Positions 28,821-38,413 of a DNA stretch of 57,006 nucleotides are shown here, piece after piece. Source of the DNA: an uncultured Saprospiraceae bacterium (GTDB lineage: Bacteria; Bacteroidota; Bacteroidia; Chitinophagales; Saprospiraceae); contig CALBWK010000110.1 in NCBI GenBank assembly GCA_937969415.1, positions 1 to 57,006 on the forward strand, given 5' to 3'. Made by a program: the position numbers and the translations under genes. The number at the start of each line of letters is the position of its first letter. Position 1 is the first letter of the stretch. The notes under the pieces are model-generated. The model was not told where the DNA came from, searched no databases, and saw only the letters and a program-made list of their open reading frames with translations.

Positions 28821-28925
28821 AAAATGATAAAAGTAATGATTTTCCTGATTTGGCCTATTTAGTAGAAAATTTATGCTTCAATAACTCTTTAGTCCTACTT
28901 TTATACCACTTCAAATTGACGAATT

Positions 28926-29720
28926 ATGAGCAGAATAACAGATCTCAACATAGACGATATCAAGGATTCGGACCTTCTTAAAGGCTTTGACTTTGATAAT
29001 TATAATGATGGAGATAGAGAAAGATGGAAAGGCCTTCTGGGTGGGGTATTAGAATCACAAGATGGCGTTGCTTGTAACAGCTATGCTAAAGGAATGGAAA
29101 TTTTAGGCGATCAGTTTTCTGATTTGCCCAATCTCTCAGAACTCAATGGAATGCTAGAAAAGAATACTGGCTGGAGAGTTATGGCGGTTAATGGACTTTT
29201 GCCTTGTGAGGACTTCTACAAGTTATTATCTCGTAAAATATTTCCCTCTGCCACCTTTGTTAGGGACTGGCATTCTCAAGCGTTTACTGGCTATCCTGAC
29301 ATATTCCACGATGTAGTCGGGCACTTACCGCTTTTCTTTGATAAGAAGTTTTCGGACTTCGTATCTAAATCGAGTGCCGTCATCTATCAGATTCTTATGA
29401 AGACACCTAATGGCACAGCGCTGAAGGAGCAGCTGATCCAAAACTTTAGTAGATACGGGTGGTTCACTTGGGAAGCCGGGCTTATTAAGGAGGATGGCGT
29501 GGCAAAGGCTTATGGCGGCGCTATACTCTCATCATCAGGAGAAACCAATAATCTCAAAGTGAGGGGTTATGACAAGTTTGATCTTCTAGATGTATTTAAC
29601 CAGCCATATACCGACAAGGAATTTAGTGCTAGATACTTTATCATAGATAGTTACGATGATCTTTTTGCTAGCTTAGAGGCGATAAAGACGCAGTATGGCG
29701 TCACCGATTCTATCAATTGA
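28926..29720 (+). CDS. phhA: Phenylalanine 4-monooxygenase
   Basis: WRVMAVNGLLP, GYPDIFHDVVGHLPLF (Fe ligands), YGWFTWEAGLI, AYGGAILSSSGE. Confidence 0.93.
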   Translation: MSRITDLNIDDIKDSDLLKGFDFDNYNDGDRERWKGLLGGVLESQDGVACNSYAKGMEILGDQFSDLPNLSELNGMLEKNTGWRVMAVNGLLPCEDFYKLLSRKIFPSATFVRDWHSQAFTGYPDIFHDVVGHLPLFFDKKFSDFVSKSSAVIYQILMKTPNGTALKEQLIQNFSRYGWFTWEAGLIKEDGVAKAYGGAILSSSGETNNLKVRGYDKFDLLDVFNQPYTDKEFSARYFIIDSYDDLFASLEAIKTQYGVTDSIN

Positions 29721-29738
29721 TAAGTTTTTAGCAAAAGG

Positions 29739-29975
29739 ATGTGGGAAGAAAAAGATAATGCTTTACATGCGACTTTCGAATTCAAAGACTTCATTGAAGC
29801 TTTTGGATTTATGACGGCTGTCGCAATGCTCGCAGAAAAGCAAAATCACCACCCGGAGTGGAATAATGTCTATAACACAGTCAATATTAAGTTGACGACC
29901 CACGATGCCGGAAATACTGTTACTGAGAAGGATCGGCAGTTGGCAGCATCGATAACAGCACTAATATCCAGTTAA
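29739..29975 (+). CDS. phhB: 4a-hydroxytetrahydrobiopterin dehydratase (PCD/DCoH)
   Basis: [44 protein letters not shown]. Confidence 0.93.
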   Translation: MWEEKDNALHATFEFKDFIEAFGFMTAVAMLAEKQNHHPEWNNVYNTVNIKLTTHDAGNTVTEKDRQLAASITALISS

Positions 29976-29976
29976 G

Positions 29977-30381
29977 ATGGGAATCTACATAGATGATATG
30001 GACCTGGTGTACATCGCCATTGGTATATTTTGGACACTCCTATTTCTGCAATCGGGACTAGATAAAGTCTTTGATTGGAAAGGAAATTTGGGTTGGCTCC
30101 AAGGACATTTTTCCAAGTCATTTATTGGCGGAATGGTAGGCCCAATGTTAGCAGCCCTCGCAGGTGTAGAAATTATAACGGGGTTGGTTTGTGGAGCAGG
30201 TATTTTTCAAGTGGTTTTGTCTGGCAAAACATACTGGTTAGCGATCGGAATGGTCCTGTCATTGGTTTCTTTATTGATGCTATTTTTTGGTCAACGTATA
30301 GCCAAAGACTATGAAGGTGCTAAAACAATTGCCATCTATTTTGGTGTTGCATTGATGAGCATATTAATGATAACAAAATGA
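29977..30381 (+). CDS. DoxX-like membrane protein
   Basis: Four-TM small protein, LFLQSGLDKVFDW. Confidence 0.7.
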   Translation: MGIYIDDMDLVYIAIGIFWTLLFLQSGLDKVFDWKGNLGWLQGHFSKSFIGGMVGPMLAALAGVEIITGLVCGAGIFQVVLSGKTYWLAIGMVLSLVSLLMLFFGQRIAKDYEGAKTIAIYFGVALMSILMITK

Positions 30382-31493
30382 GCAAAGCAAGTATATCTAT
30401 ATTCAAGCCAACCTACCTTCCCAAAGCAGGTGGATATAAAGGAGGCAAATCTCTATCTGAAGTAAAAGCCAAAATTGGAAAGAAGAAATTATACAAACTC
30501 TCCTCCAATGAAAACTACCTCGGTGCCAGCCCTAAAGCTAAAAAAGCCATAAGGGCTGCTATCAACGACTTAGGGCTGTACCCAGAAAGAACAGATGTGC
30601 ATTTTAGAAAAGCACTTTCTGATTTTTATGGCTGCATAATGTCGCCAGATCAATTTGTTACCGACAATAGCGGCGTAGCTTTATTAGAGATGATAGAACG
30701 GGCTTTTCTTAATCCCGGCGACGAAGTCATTATCTGCAACCCAGCCTTCAAGCCCTACTATATGTTTGCTGGGAAGCTCGGCGCTAAGGCCATCGATGTG
30801 TCTATGATAGGTAAGAATTATGACCTAGATATCAAAGGTATACTGAAAGCCATCACAAAGAAGACAAGGTTGTTGTTTTTATGTAGTCCCAATAATCCAA
30901 CAGGAACACATATTCCTCAGAGTCAGCTTGATGAATTGCTGCCTCAAATACCAGCGCACGTCGTCACCATTTATGATGAAGTATACTATCAATATGCCGA
31001 TGCAGAAGATTTTACAATAGGCTTACCCTATGTCAAAGCAGGACTTAATGTTATCGCAGTCAACAGTTTTTCAAAAGCTTATGGCTTGGCAGGGTTGCGA
31101 GTAGGTTATGGTTATACTACAGAAGAGATCGGTCGATATCTGGCTCAGGTGAGAAGACCTTTTCATATCAATACCTTATCAATGGATGCAGCACAAGCCG
31201 CACTCAAGGATAAGTCATTTATAAAGAAAACCGTCTCCCTAGTCCAAGAAGAAAAACAGTATCTCTATAAAGCATTAGATAAGCTAGGTGTCAAATATTG
31301 GAAGACCCAAGCCAATTTTATTACCATCAAACCAAAGATGAACGATAAGAAGCTAGAAGAAGCGATGCTGATGCAAGGTGTGATGGTAAGGCCAGTCGCG
31401 AATTTTGGAGCTAAGGGTTGCATACGTGTGACCATAGGTGACCACGAAGCCAACAAAGCCTATATCAAAGCACTCAGGAAAGTGCTGAAATAA
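30378..31493 (+). CDS. Histidinol-phosphate aminotransferase-like class I/II aminotransferase
   Basis: KLSSNENYLGASPKA, SPNNPTGTHIP, VNSFSKAYGLAGLRVGYG. Confidence 0.88.
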   Translation: MSKASISIFKPTYLPKAGGYKGGKSLSEVKAKIGKKKLYKLSSNENYLGASPKAKKAIRAAINDLGLYPERTDVHFRKALSDFYGCIMSPDQFVTDNSGVALLEMIERAFLNPGDEVIICNPAFKPYYMFAGKLGAKAIDVSMIGKNYDLDIKGILKAITKKTRLLFLCSPNNPTGTHIPQSQLDELLPQIPAHVVTIYDEVYYQYADAEDFTIGLPYVKAGLNVIAVNSFSKAYGLAGLRVGYGYTTEEIGRYLAQVRRPFHINTLSMDAAQAALKDKSFIKKTVSLVQEEKQYLYKALDKLGVKYWKTQANFITIKPKMNDKKLEEAMLMQGVMVRPVANFGAKGCIRVTIGDHEANKAYIKALRKVLK

Positions 31494-31516
31494 ATTACAA
31501 GAAAATAACTTACAAG

Positions 31517-33142
31517 TTGAAGGAACTGACAGGAGGACAGGCTGCCGTGCGGTCATTGATTAAGGCAGGCGTGAAGCAGATTTATGGCTTACCAGGTGTG
31601 CAAAATGACTGGCTCTACAATGCCCTTTATGATTACCGAGATGAGATAAGAGTCCTTCACACGCGTCACGAGCAAGGTGCTGGCTATATGGCGTTAGGAC
31701 ATTACTTAGCGACAGGTGAGCAGGCAGTATACAATATTGTCCCTGGTCCTGGTTTTCTCAACAGTTGTGGAGCATTATCTACTATATGGGGCCTCAATGC
31801 AAAAGTACTTTGTCTTGTAGGCCAGATACCCAAAAAAGTCCAAGGCAAGAATCTAGGCGTATTACACGAGATTCCAGATCAGATGGGTATAATGCAACGC
31901 TTGACCAAGTGGGCCGCGAAAGTAGACTCACCCAATGCGGCACCGATGGTTATCGCAGAGGCTTTTGAGCAGATGCATTCTGATCGACCTAGGCCTGTAG
32001 GTGTGGAGATTCCGATGGATGTATTGTCTGGGACTGAAGAAGTAAGTTTCGAAAAATTTGATATCATTCCCGAAATTCCTTCCGTTACTGACGAAGAGAT
32101 TTCCACGGCAATTGAATTGATTACGCAAGCAAAAAATCCTCTTGTTTTTGTTGCTGGCGGAGCGATGCACGCTGCTGCTGAGGTAACTCAATTTGTAGAA
32201 TTTCTGCAAGCACCTGTCTTCTCCTATAGAACAGGAAAAGGTATCGTCGCGAGCTCTCATTACCTCAGTTATCCGGTGCCAGCGGCACATAGTCTGTGGG
32301 CAGATTGTGACTTGTGTATTGCTATAGGTTCTCACGCCAGGATGCCGTTGATGAAGTGGGGACAGGACGAAAAATTAAAATTCCTTTCTATCAATATTGA
32401 TGAGGAAGCGCACCATAGAATGCGCAGAGCAGATGTCGCTCTAACGGGTGATTCAAAGCAAGTCGTAGCACAACTCAATGCCGCCCTGACTGCAAAGACA
32501 AAACCAAGTCTAAGTCGACGAGCAGAGATGGAAAATTTTGCAGAAAGGTGGGATAAAGAGACGGCTTATCTTGAGCCACAAAAATCCTATCTTAAGTTAA
32601 TCAGAGAAGAATTACCCGAGGATGGTATTTTGGTAGATGAGTTGACACAAGTGGGATTTGCAAGCAGGATAGTTTGGGATACGGATCTCCCAAGAACTTA
32701 TCTCTGCACGGGACATATGGGTACCCTTGGGTGGGGTTTTCAGACAGCACTTGGTGCTAAAGCAGCAAGACCTGAGGCGATGGTGATTTCTTTGGCAGGT
32801 GATGGAGGTTTTATGTTTGGTGTACAAGAATTAGCGACGGCAGTCCAACATAAGCTAGGCGTTATTGTACTCCTTTTTAACAATAATCTTTTTGGTAATG
32901 TACGATCTATGCAGGAGCAACTGTATGATAATCGTGTGATTGCTACAGACTTGCATAATCCAGATTTTGTGAAGATGGCCCAGTCATTTGGTGCTCACGG
33001 CGTACAAGCCAACAGTATGGAAGATTTGCGAAAAGAGATCAGAGCAGCCAAAGGCCGAGAGTTGCCGACAGTGATAGAAATTCCAGTAGGCAACGATTGG
33101 CCAAGTACGAATAAGTTTAAGGCATTGCCGAAAGTGCGATAG
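31517..33142 (+). CDS. Thiamine pyrophosphate-dependent enzyme (acetolactate synthase/2-oxo acid decarboxylase-like); TTG start
   Basis: IYGLPGVQNDWLYNAL, HEQGAGYMALGHYLATG, SLAGDGGFMFGVQELATAVQHKLGVIVLLFNNNLFGNV. Confidence 0.88.
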   Translation: MKELTGGQAAVRSLIKAGVKQIYGLPGVQNDWLYNALYDYRDEIRVLHTRHEQGAGYMALGHYLATGEQAVYNIVPGPGFLNSCGALSTIWGLNAKVLCLVGQIPKKVQGKNLGVLHEIPDQMGIMQRLTKWAAKVDSPNAAPMVIAEAFEQMHSDRPRPVGVEIPMDVLSGTEEVSFEKFDIIPEIPSVTDEEISTAIELITQAKNPLVFVAGGAMHAAAEVTQFVEFLQAPVFSYRTGKGIVASSHYLSYPVPAAHSLWADCDLCIAIGSHARMPLMKWGQDEKLKFLSINIDEEAHHRMRRADVALTGDSKQVVAQLNAALTAKTKPSLSRRAEMENFAERWDKETAYLEPQKSYLKLIREELPEDGILVDELTQVGFASRIVWDTDLPRTYLCTGHMGTLGWGFQTALGAKAARPEAMVISLAGDGGFMFGVQELATAVQHKLGVIVLLFNNNLFGNVRSMQEQLYDNRVIATDLHNPDFVKMAQSFGAHGVQANSMEDLRKEIRAAKGRELPTVIEIPVGNDWPSTNKFKALPKVR

Positions 33143-33152
33143 TTTTATTGCA

Positions 33153-33500
33153 TAGTTTGTTTTAGATAATAGAGAACAGATAAGAGATAATAAATCGGGT
33201 TGCGGTTCTTCCTTCAGGGAGTTAGAGGGTGGCGAGGGGAAAGAGTGTGTAGTTTTTTAGTGCATAGTTCATAGTTTTTTTAGATAATAGAGAACAGATA
33301 AGAGATAATAGAGGAGGAGGAATTGTGATGAAAGGACAGAGTGGGTTTGCGGTTCTCCCTTCAGGGAGTTAGAGGGTAGCGAGGGGAAAGAGTGTATAGT
33401 TTTTTAGTTCATAGTGCATAGTTTTTTTAGATAATAGAGAACAGATAAGAGATAATAGAGCGGTTTGCGGTTCTCCCTTCAGGGAGTTAGAGGGTAGAAG
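33153..33500. repeat. Three-copy imperfect intergenic tandem repeat
   Basis: Units begin near 33153, 33272, 33419 with TAGTTT(G/T)TTTTAGATAATAGAGAACAGATAAGAGATAATA ... TTGCGGTTCTCCCTTCAGGGAGTTAGAGGGT; short TAGTGCATAGTTCATAGTT sub-repeats. Confidence 0.9.
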
Positions 33501-33571
33501 GGCATAAGACGCATATAGCTAGAAGGTAACAAGAGAATTTATACACAATTTTTAAAACCTATTTTTCTTAA

Positions 33572-34168
33572 ATGAAAATAGCCATCATATCAGACATACA
33601 CGAGAACTTTCATAACCTGATAAGGTCATTGGAAGAAATAGAAAAGCGTGGCGTAGAGCACATACTTTGTCTTGGGGATTTAATGAATGCTGGAATAGCA
33701 AAAATTTTGGTTCATTACCATATTCCTACCTATATGATCTGGGGAAATAATGATGGAGAGAAAGTAGATATTGTCAAGGCCTCTTATAGAAAAGGAAGCC
33801 AACTAACAGTTAGTCTCAATACCTATGATTTTTTAGAATTTGGAGGGAGAAGAATCTTTATTTCGCATTATGATGATCTAGCTCTGCCGATGGCAGAGTC
33901 GGGTAGATACGACGCCGTTTTCTTTGGACACAATCATAAGGTAAGTGAAGAAAAAGTGGGCGAATGTATAGTCGTTAATCCAGGAGAGTTATGTGCTCAG
34001 AAAACAGGTGTAGCGACAATGGCCATATATGATACAAAGGACAATTCAGCAGAGTTAGTAGAGCTTGATAATATCATCAGTTTGAAGTCAGTTTATGTTG
34101 ATAAATATTTTAGAGATAATATGGAGCGCTTGGGATTTAGATCCAAAGATTCATTTAATCACTTATAG
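33572..34168 (+). CDS. YfcE-like metallophosphoesterase
   Basis: IISDIHENFHNL, CLGDLMN, WGNND, FGHNHK, VNPGE. Confidence 0.9.
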   Translation: MKIAIISDIHENFHNLIRSLEEIEKRGVEHILCLGDLMNAGIAKILVHYHIPTYMIWGNNDGEKVDIVKASYRKGSQLTVSLNTYDFLEFGGRRIFISHYDDLALPMAESGRYDAVFFGHNHKVSEEKVGECIVVNPGELCAQKTGVATMAIYDTKDNSAELVELDNIISLKSVYVDKYFRDNMERLGFRSKDSFNHL

Positions 34169-34170
34169 TT

Positions 34171-35031
34171 ATGGAGTTACTGCATAATATCATACCGACA
34201 AGTAGTCCAGTGTTTAAGCAATTGGATGAACTGGCTGCGCAAAAACAGATAGTTGTCTTCTCTGGCTTGCCCGGTGTTGGCAAGAGTCTTTATGTCAGAG
34301 AGTTTCAGTTGATCGCTAAGAGCTATGGCAGGACCGTGGACTTGATACAGTGGGACGTAGCAAGAAAATCTTTTGAGACAGACTTTATTAACAAGCATTT
34401 TCCTATACAAGATGGTACAGTCCATAATGGATTCAAGCTCATTGCAGGTAAGTGGTTGATGGATGAAGTATCGCTTTGGATCGAACAACATTGGGATAGT
34501 GACAGACTATTATTGATCGAGGCACCTTTAGTAGGACATCGATTTATAGAGCTTGTAAAGCCTACAGATGATAAAGACTTAGAGATGCATTTGGCTTCAG
34601 AAGCAGTGGCGGTTGTGATGCCTATTCCCTCTAGTGAAGTGCGGGCTAAAATAGAAGCAGAACGTATGCGTCAAGTCAAAGAAGATGCAAAGGTCTGGTC
34701 CGGCGCTAAACCTTCAGTGATGTTGATGTTATGGAAAATGACTTGTGGAATTGCCAACGAATTCGGTAAGGATATAGATCTTTCTGTACAACCTCCTTAT
34801 GATAGTGCTATCTATGAATTTGTATTCAAGAAAATTCTTCAACATAGAAATTTTGTCCCTCTTATAATTGACGAAGTTTTCGAAGTGCCCCAAGAAAGCG
34901 AAGATGCCCTTCACGATCAAGAATCTATGAAAGCGGATGCTGAGACAGCTGACCACTATGGCCAGATGATACAAGAAAGCTATACGGAAGATGCCATCAA
35001 TGAAGTCGTTAGTAACTGGTACAAGAACTAA
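34171..35031 (+). CDS. Uncharacterised P-loop NTPase (kinase-like)
   Basis: Walker A VVFSGLPGVGKSLYVREF; RLLLIEAPL Walker B-like; 2-nt gap to the upstream phosphoesterase. Confidence 0.7.
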   Translation: MELLHNIIPTSSPVFKQLDELAAQKQIVVFSGLPGVGKSLYVREFQLIAKSYGRTVDLIQWDVARKSFETDFINKHFPIQDGTVHNGFKLIAGKWLMDEVSLWIEQHWDSDRLLLIEAPLVGHRFIELVKPTDDKDLEMHLASEAVAVVMPIPSSEVRAKIEAERMRQVKEDAKVWSGAKPSVMLMLWKMTCGIANEFGKDIDLSVQPPYDSAIYEFVFKKILQHRNFVPLIIDEVFEVPQESEDALHDQESMKADAETADHYGQMIQESYTEDAINEVVSNWYKN

Positions 35032-35059
35032 TTTTTTAATTTAAGTAAGTCTATCCACA

Positions 35060-36517
35060 ATGCAACTCAATTATCCGAAGTTATTCCAAACGCAAGCCTA
35101 CATCAACGGTGCCTTTGTAGATGGTGATAGTGGGACGTTTAAAGTGACCAATCCTTTCGATGGTGCTGTAATTGCAGATGTTGCTGATTGCACGCCTGCG
35201 CAGGCTGAACAAGCCATACAAGCTGCTGCGGAAGGTTTTAAAGTATGGAGCAAATATACAGCCGGCAAGCGTTCACGCATCCTCAGAAAATGGTACGAAC
35301 TGCAGTTAAAGCACGCTGAGGATCTTGCTCGACTTTTGACAACAGAACAAGGTAAGCCAGTCGCAGAAGCCAAAGGCGAAATTCGATACGGTGCTTCGTT
35401 TGTAGAATGGTTTGCTGAGGAAGCCAAACGCATCTATGGAGATACTATACCTGGCCACGCTTCAGATAAAAGAATCGTCACCATCAAACAACCCATAGGC
35501 GTCGTTGCAGCGATTACGCCTTGGAATTTTCCAAGTGCGATGATAACCCGTAAAGTTGCCCCTGCTCTGGCAGCGGGATGCTCTGTTGTTATTAAGCCAG
35601 CAGAGTTGACACCTTTATCAGCACTTGCATTAGCGCAGTTAGCAGAGGAGGCAGGCTTCCCGCCAGGCGTACTCAATATTGTAACGAGTAATAGCGCAGC
35701 AGAGATAGGCCAAGTGATGACGGAAAGTAAAACTGTTAGAAAACTTTCTTTTACGGGGTCCACAAAAGTAGGAAAGCTGCTTATGCGTCAGTGCGCAGAT
35801 ACGGTGAAGCGCTTGTCCTTAGAGTTGGGTGGTAATGCACCATTTATTGTCTTTGATGATGCCGATCTAGATGAGGCCGTTGCGGGGGCAGTAGCCGCTA
35901 AGTATCGCAATGCAGGGCAGACTTGTATTTGTGCCAATAGAATCTTTGTACAGTCTGGAATTTATGATGCGTTTACAGAAAAATTTGCAGCGGCTGTACA
36001 AAAACAAAAAATAGGGAGTGGCTTAGAAGAGGGTGTTGTGGTAGGCCCGATGGTGGAAGAGAAAGCGGTTCAGTTTGTAGAAGGTGTAGTTGCAGATGCA
36101 AAAAATAAGGGAGGCAAAGTCCTTACAGGTGGACAGAGATATGGAACATCGAATGGACTTATATATGAACCCACAGTAATTATTGATGCGACTAAGCAGA
36201 TGTCAGTATTCCGAGAAGAGATCTTTGGTCCTATAGCACCTGTATTCAAATTTGAAACTGAAGAAGAGGTGATCGCTCTGGCCAATGATACCAACTATGG
36301 ATTGGCCTCCTACTTTTATGGTAGAGATTATGCCCGTATCTGGAGAGTTGCCGAAGCATTGGAATATGGAATGGTAGGGATCAATACTGGAATGATTTCT
36401 ACAGCTGTAGCTCCCTTTGGTGGAATCAAAGAGAGTGGTTTTGGAAGAGAAGGGTCCAAGTATGGCATCGATGATTATGTCGAGATTAAGTACCTATGTT
36501 GGGGTGGTGTCAGCTAG
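35060..36517 (+). CDS. gabD: NAD(P)-dependent succinate-semialdehyde dehydrogenase-like aldehyde dehydrogenase
   Basis: ITPWNFPSAMITRKVAPALAAGCSVVIKPAE, LSLELGGNAPFIVFDDADLD, NAGQTCICANRIFVQ. Confidence 0.88.
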   Translation: MQLNYPKLFQTQAYINGAFVDGDSGTFKVTNPFDGAVIADVADCTPAQAEQAIQAAAEGFKVWSKYTAGKRSRILRKWYELQLKHAEDLARLLTTEQGKPVAEAKGEIRYGASFVEWFAEEAKRIYGDTIPGHASDKRIVTIKQPIGVVAAITPWNFPSAMITRKVAPALAAGCSVVIKPAELTPLSALALAQLAEEAGFPPGVLNIVTSNSAAEIGQVMTESKTVRKLSFTGSTKVGKLLMRQCADTVKRLSLELGGNAPFIVFDDADLDEAVAGAVAAKYRNAGQTCICANRIFVQSGIYDAFTEKFAAAVQKQKIGSGLEEGVVVGPMVEEKAVQFVEGVVADAKNKGGKVLTGGQRYGTSNGLIYEPTVIIDATKQMSVFREEIFGPIAPVFKFETEEEVIALANDTNYGLASYFYGRDYARIWRVAEALEYGMVGINTGMISTAVAPFGGIKESGFGREGSKYGIDDYVEIKYLCWGGVS

Positions 36518-36602
36518 TTGATCAATAGAGTCATTGACCTGCGATGATTATCTATTTTTTCTATAATTGATTACAAACATTTACTTCGAGTTAAGTTTTT
36601 GT

Positions 36603-36614
36603 TTGATTAATCAA
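36603..36614. promoter_or_regulatory. Palindrome TTGATTAATCAA upstream of the 36718 gene
   Basis: Perfect 12-bp palindrome in intergenic DNA. Confidence 0.3.
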
Positions 36615-36663
36615 CCAAATTGAGCCGCAGTAGACATTCAATGCATTTATCAGAAAAGCTGAC

Positions 36664-36693
36664 TTTGGGCTGTGGCCTATTTTGATATATTTG
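36664..36693 (+). promoter_or_regulatory. Bacteroidota-type promoter TTTG-N18-TATATTTG
   Basis: TTTG at 36664-36667 and TATATTTG (TAnnTTTG) at 36686-36693, just upstream of ATG 36718. Confidence 0.5.
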
Positions 36694-36717
36694 CCGCCAC
36701 AAAATCAACTCCTATCT

Positions 36718-37479
36718 ATGACTAACGACGCTATTGCCCAGCTACTAGATGAGGCTGCCCATACGGCAAATCCAATTGAGCAAGTTTCACTTTCTAATAC
36801 CTACGACTTAGAAGCAGCTTACGACATTCAAAAACTTTCCATTCAAAAAAGAATCGACAGAGGCGAATCTCTGATAGGTTACAAAATGGGCTTTACCAGT
36901 AAGGCAAAGATGGAGCAAATGGGAGTACACGATCTCATCTGGGGTCGACTTACAGACGCAATGTTTTATGAATCCCACAAAGAGCTGCCGCTAGATAAGT
37001 TTATACATCCGAGGGCAGAACCAGAAATTGCTTTCAAAGTATCTAAAGAAATCAACTCAGAACTCACACTTAATAATGCTAAAGATTATGTCTCTCACGT
37101 CGCAGTGGCTATAGAGATAATCGATTCTAGATATCAAAATTTCAAATTCTCATTAGAGGATGTTGTTGCTGATAATTGCTCCTCTGCCGCTTTTTCTATT
37201 GGAGAATGGATGCCCATAACACAAAATGTTGAAGGCATCTTAATGTCGATGGTGTTTGATGATATTATTATGGGTTCAGGAAATTCTAATGCTATCTTAG
37301 ATAACCCTTGGGCATCATTTGTTGCTTCTACACGATTAGCTCTGCAAAACGGTGTAGTGATGAAAGCTGGCGATCTTGTACTTGCAGGCGCGGCTACCTC
37401 TGCTGCTCATATAAAAAAGGGCCAATCTATTTCTGCACACGCTGATGGATTGGGTTCTGTATTTTTAGAGGTAGTTTAG
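36718..37479 (+). CDS. 2-keto-4-pentenoate hydratase / 4-oxalocrotonate decarboxylase family protein
   Basis: YDIQKLSIQKRIDRGESLIGYKMGFTSKAKMEQMGV; start shifted from listed 36682 to ATG 36718. Confidence 0.82.
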   Translation: MTNDAIAQLLDEAAHTANPIEQVSLSNTYDLEAAYDIQKLSIQKRIDRGESLIGYKMGFTSKAKMEQMGVHDLIWGRLTDAMFYESHKELPLDKFIHPRAEPEIAFKVSKEINSELTLNNAKDYVSHVAVAIEIIDSRYQNFKFSLEDVVADNCSSAAFSIGEWMPITQNVEGILMSMVFDDIIMGSGNSNAILDNPWASFVASTRLALQNGVVMKAGDLVLAGAATSAAHIKKGQSISAHADGLGSVFLEVV

Positions 37480-37501
37480 TAGTTCATTCAATTATAAATT
37501 T

Positions 37502-38167
37502 ATGGACATATTTAGAATTTTATCAGCCTGCTTTTTATTTCTGGGCCTCTTTATAGTTGGATGTCAGAATGATGAAAGTTGTTCTCAAGGCTCTGGAATT
37601 GAAATCACTAATCAGATAGAAGCAGAATCTATCAGAGCTATATCCAATGCCTCTCTAGTCGATATCAATTTAAGAGAAGGCAGTCAACCGACTGTCAGTC
37701 TTACAGCCGAAGACAATATTATTGATGATATCGACATCGTCTTTGTAGATGGGGCGATGACTGTAGACAGTGATCTAGATTGTATATCTACAGATCAATC
37801 AGCTTCGGCAGAGGTTACAACTGCAGGTTTGATTAATCTTCGCAATTCTGGAAATGGTGATATAACTGGACGCGTTGTACTTACAGATGCTGAGATAGTG
37901 AATCTGGGGAATGGAGATATCAATATTCAAGGGGACGATATCACCTCTCTTACAGTGACCAACACAAGTAACGGTGATGTGACCATTGCCCATGTGATTT
38001 CTCAACGAGCCCTTATTGGTAATTCTGGTAATGGTGATATCAACATAGTTGTAGAAGGAGAATTGGAAGTAGCTATTTCAGGAAATGGTGATGTTTTTTA
38101 CACAGGCAGTCCAAGTAGTATAAGCGCAACGATAACAGGTAATGGAGAGTTAATTGACAACAATTAA
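37502..38167 (+). CDS. DUF2807-like (GIN domain) lipoprotein
   Basis: Lipobox LFIVGC; repeated (S/L)GNGDI beta-helix motif. Confidence 0.75.
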   Translation: MDIFRILSACFLFLGLFIVGCQNDESCSQGSGIEITNQIEAESIRAISNASLVDINLREGSQPTVSLTAEDNIIDDIDIVFVDGAMTVDSDLDCISTDQSASAEVTTAGLINLRNSGNGDITGRVVLTDAEIVNLGNGDINIQGDDITSLTVTNTSNGDVTIAHVISQRALIGNSGNGDINIVVEGELEVAISGNGDVFYTGSPSSISATITGNGELIDNN

Positions 38168-38413
38168 CAAATAGTTCATCCTCTAGTTATTGTATATCGT
38201 TGAGGTCGAGCTATTTAAGTCAGTCTAATAAAGGGCATTTTTTGAACTAGATAGTTAAAAACGTCCTTCCAGAACTTAAAATAACATCTAAATCATTGCT
38301 TTGGAGCAGCTTACACATATAGTTTCACGCTAATATTATGATTTAACTATTTTAAAATTGGGTATTTTCCTATTTTAGCAGCATTTAAGGTAAAAACTAA
38401 AGTTTAGATAAAC

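Noticed and set aside
33153-33500. Possible CRISPR array
   Set aside because: Units are ~119-147 nt, nearly contiguous, with no unique regularly sized spacers and no cas genes in the window.
35060-37479. Aromatic meta-cleavage pathway (aldehyde dehydrogenase + oxalocrotonate decarboxylase/hydratase)
   Set aside because: No ring-cleaving dioxygenase, tautomerase or aldolase nearby; the two genes are separated by an intergenic region with its own promoter.
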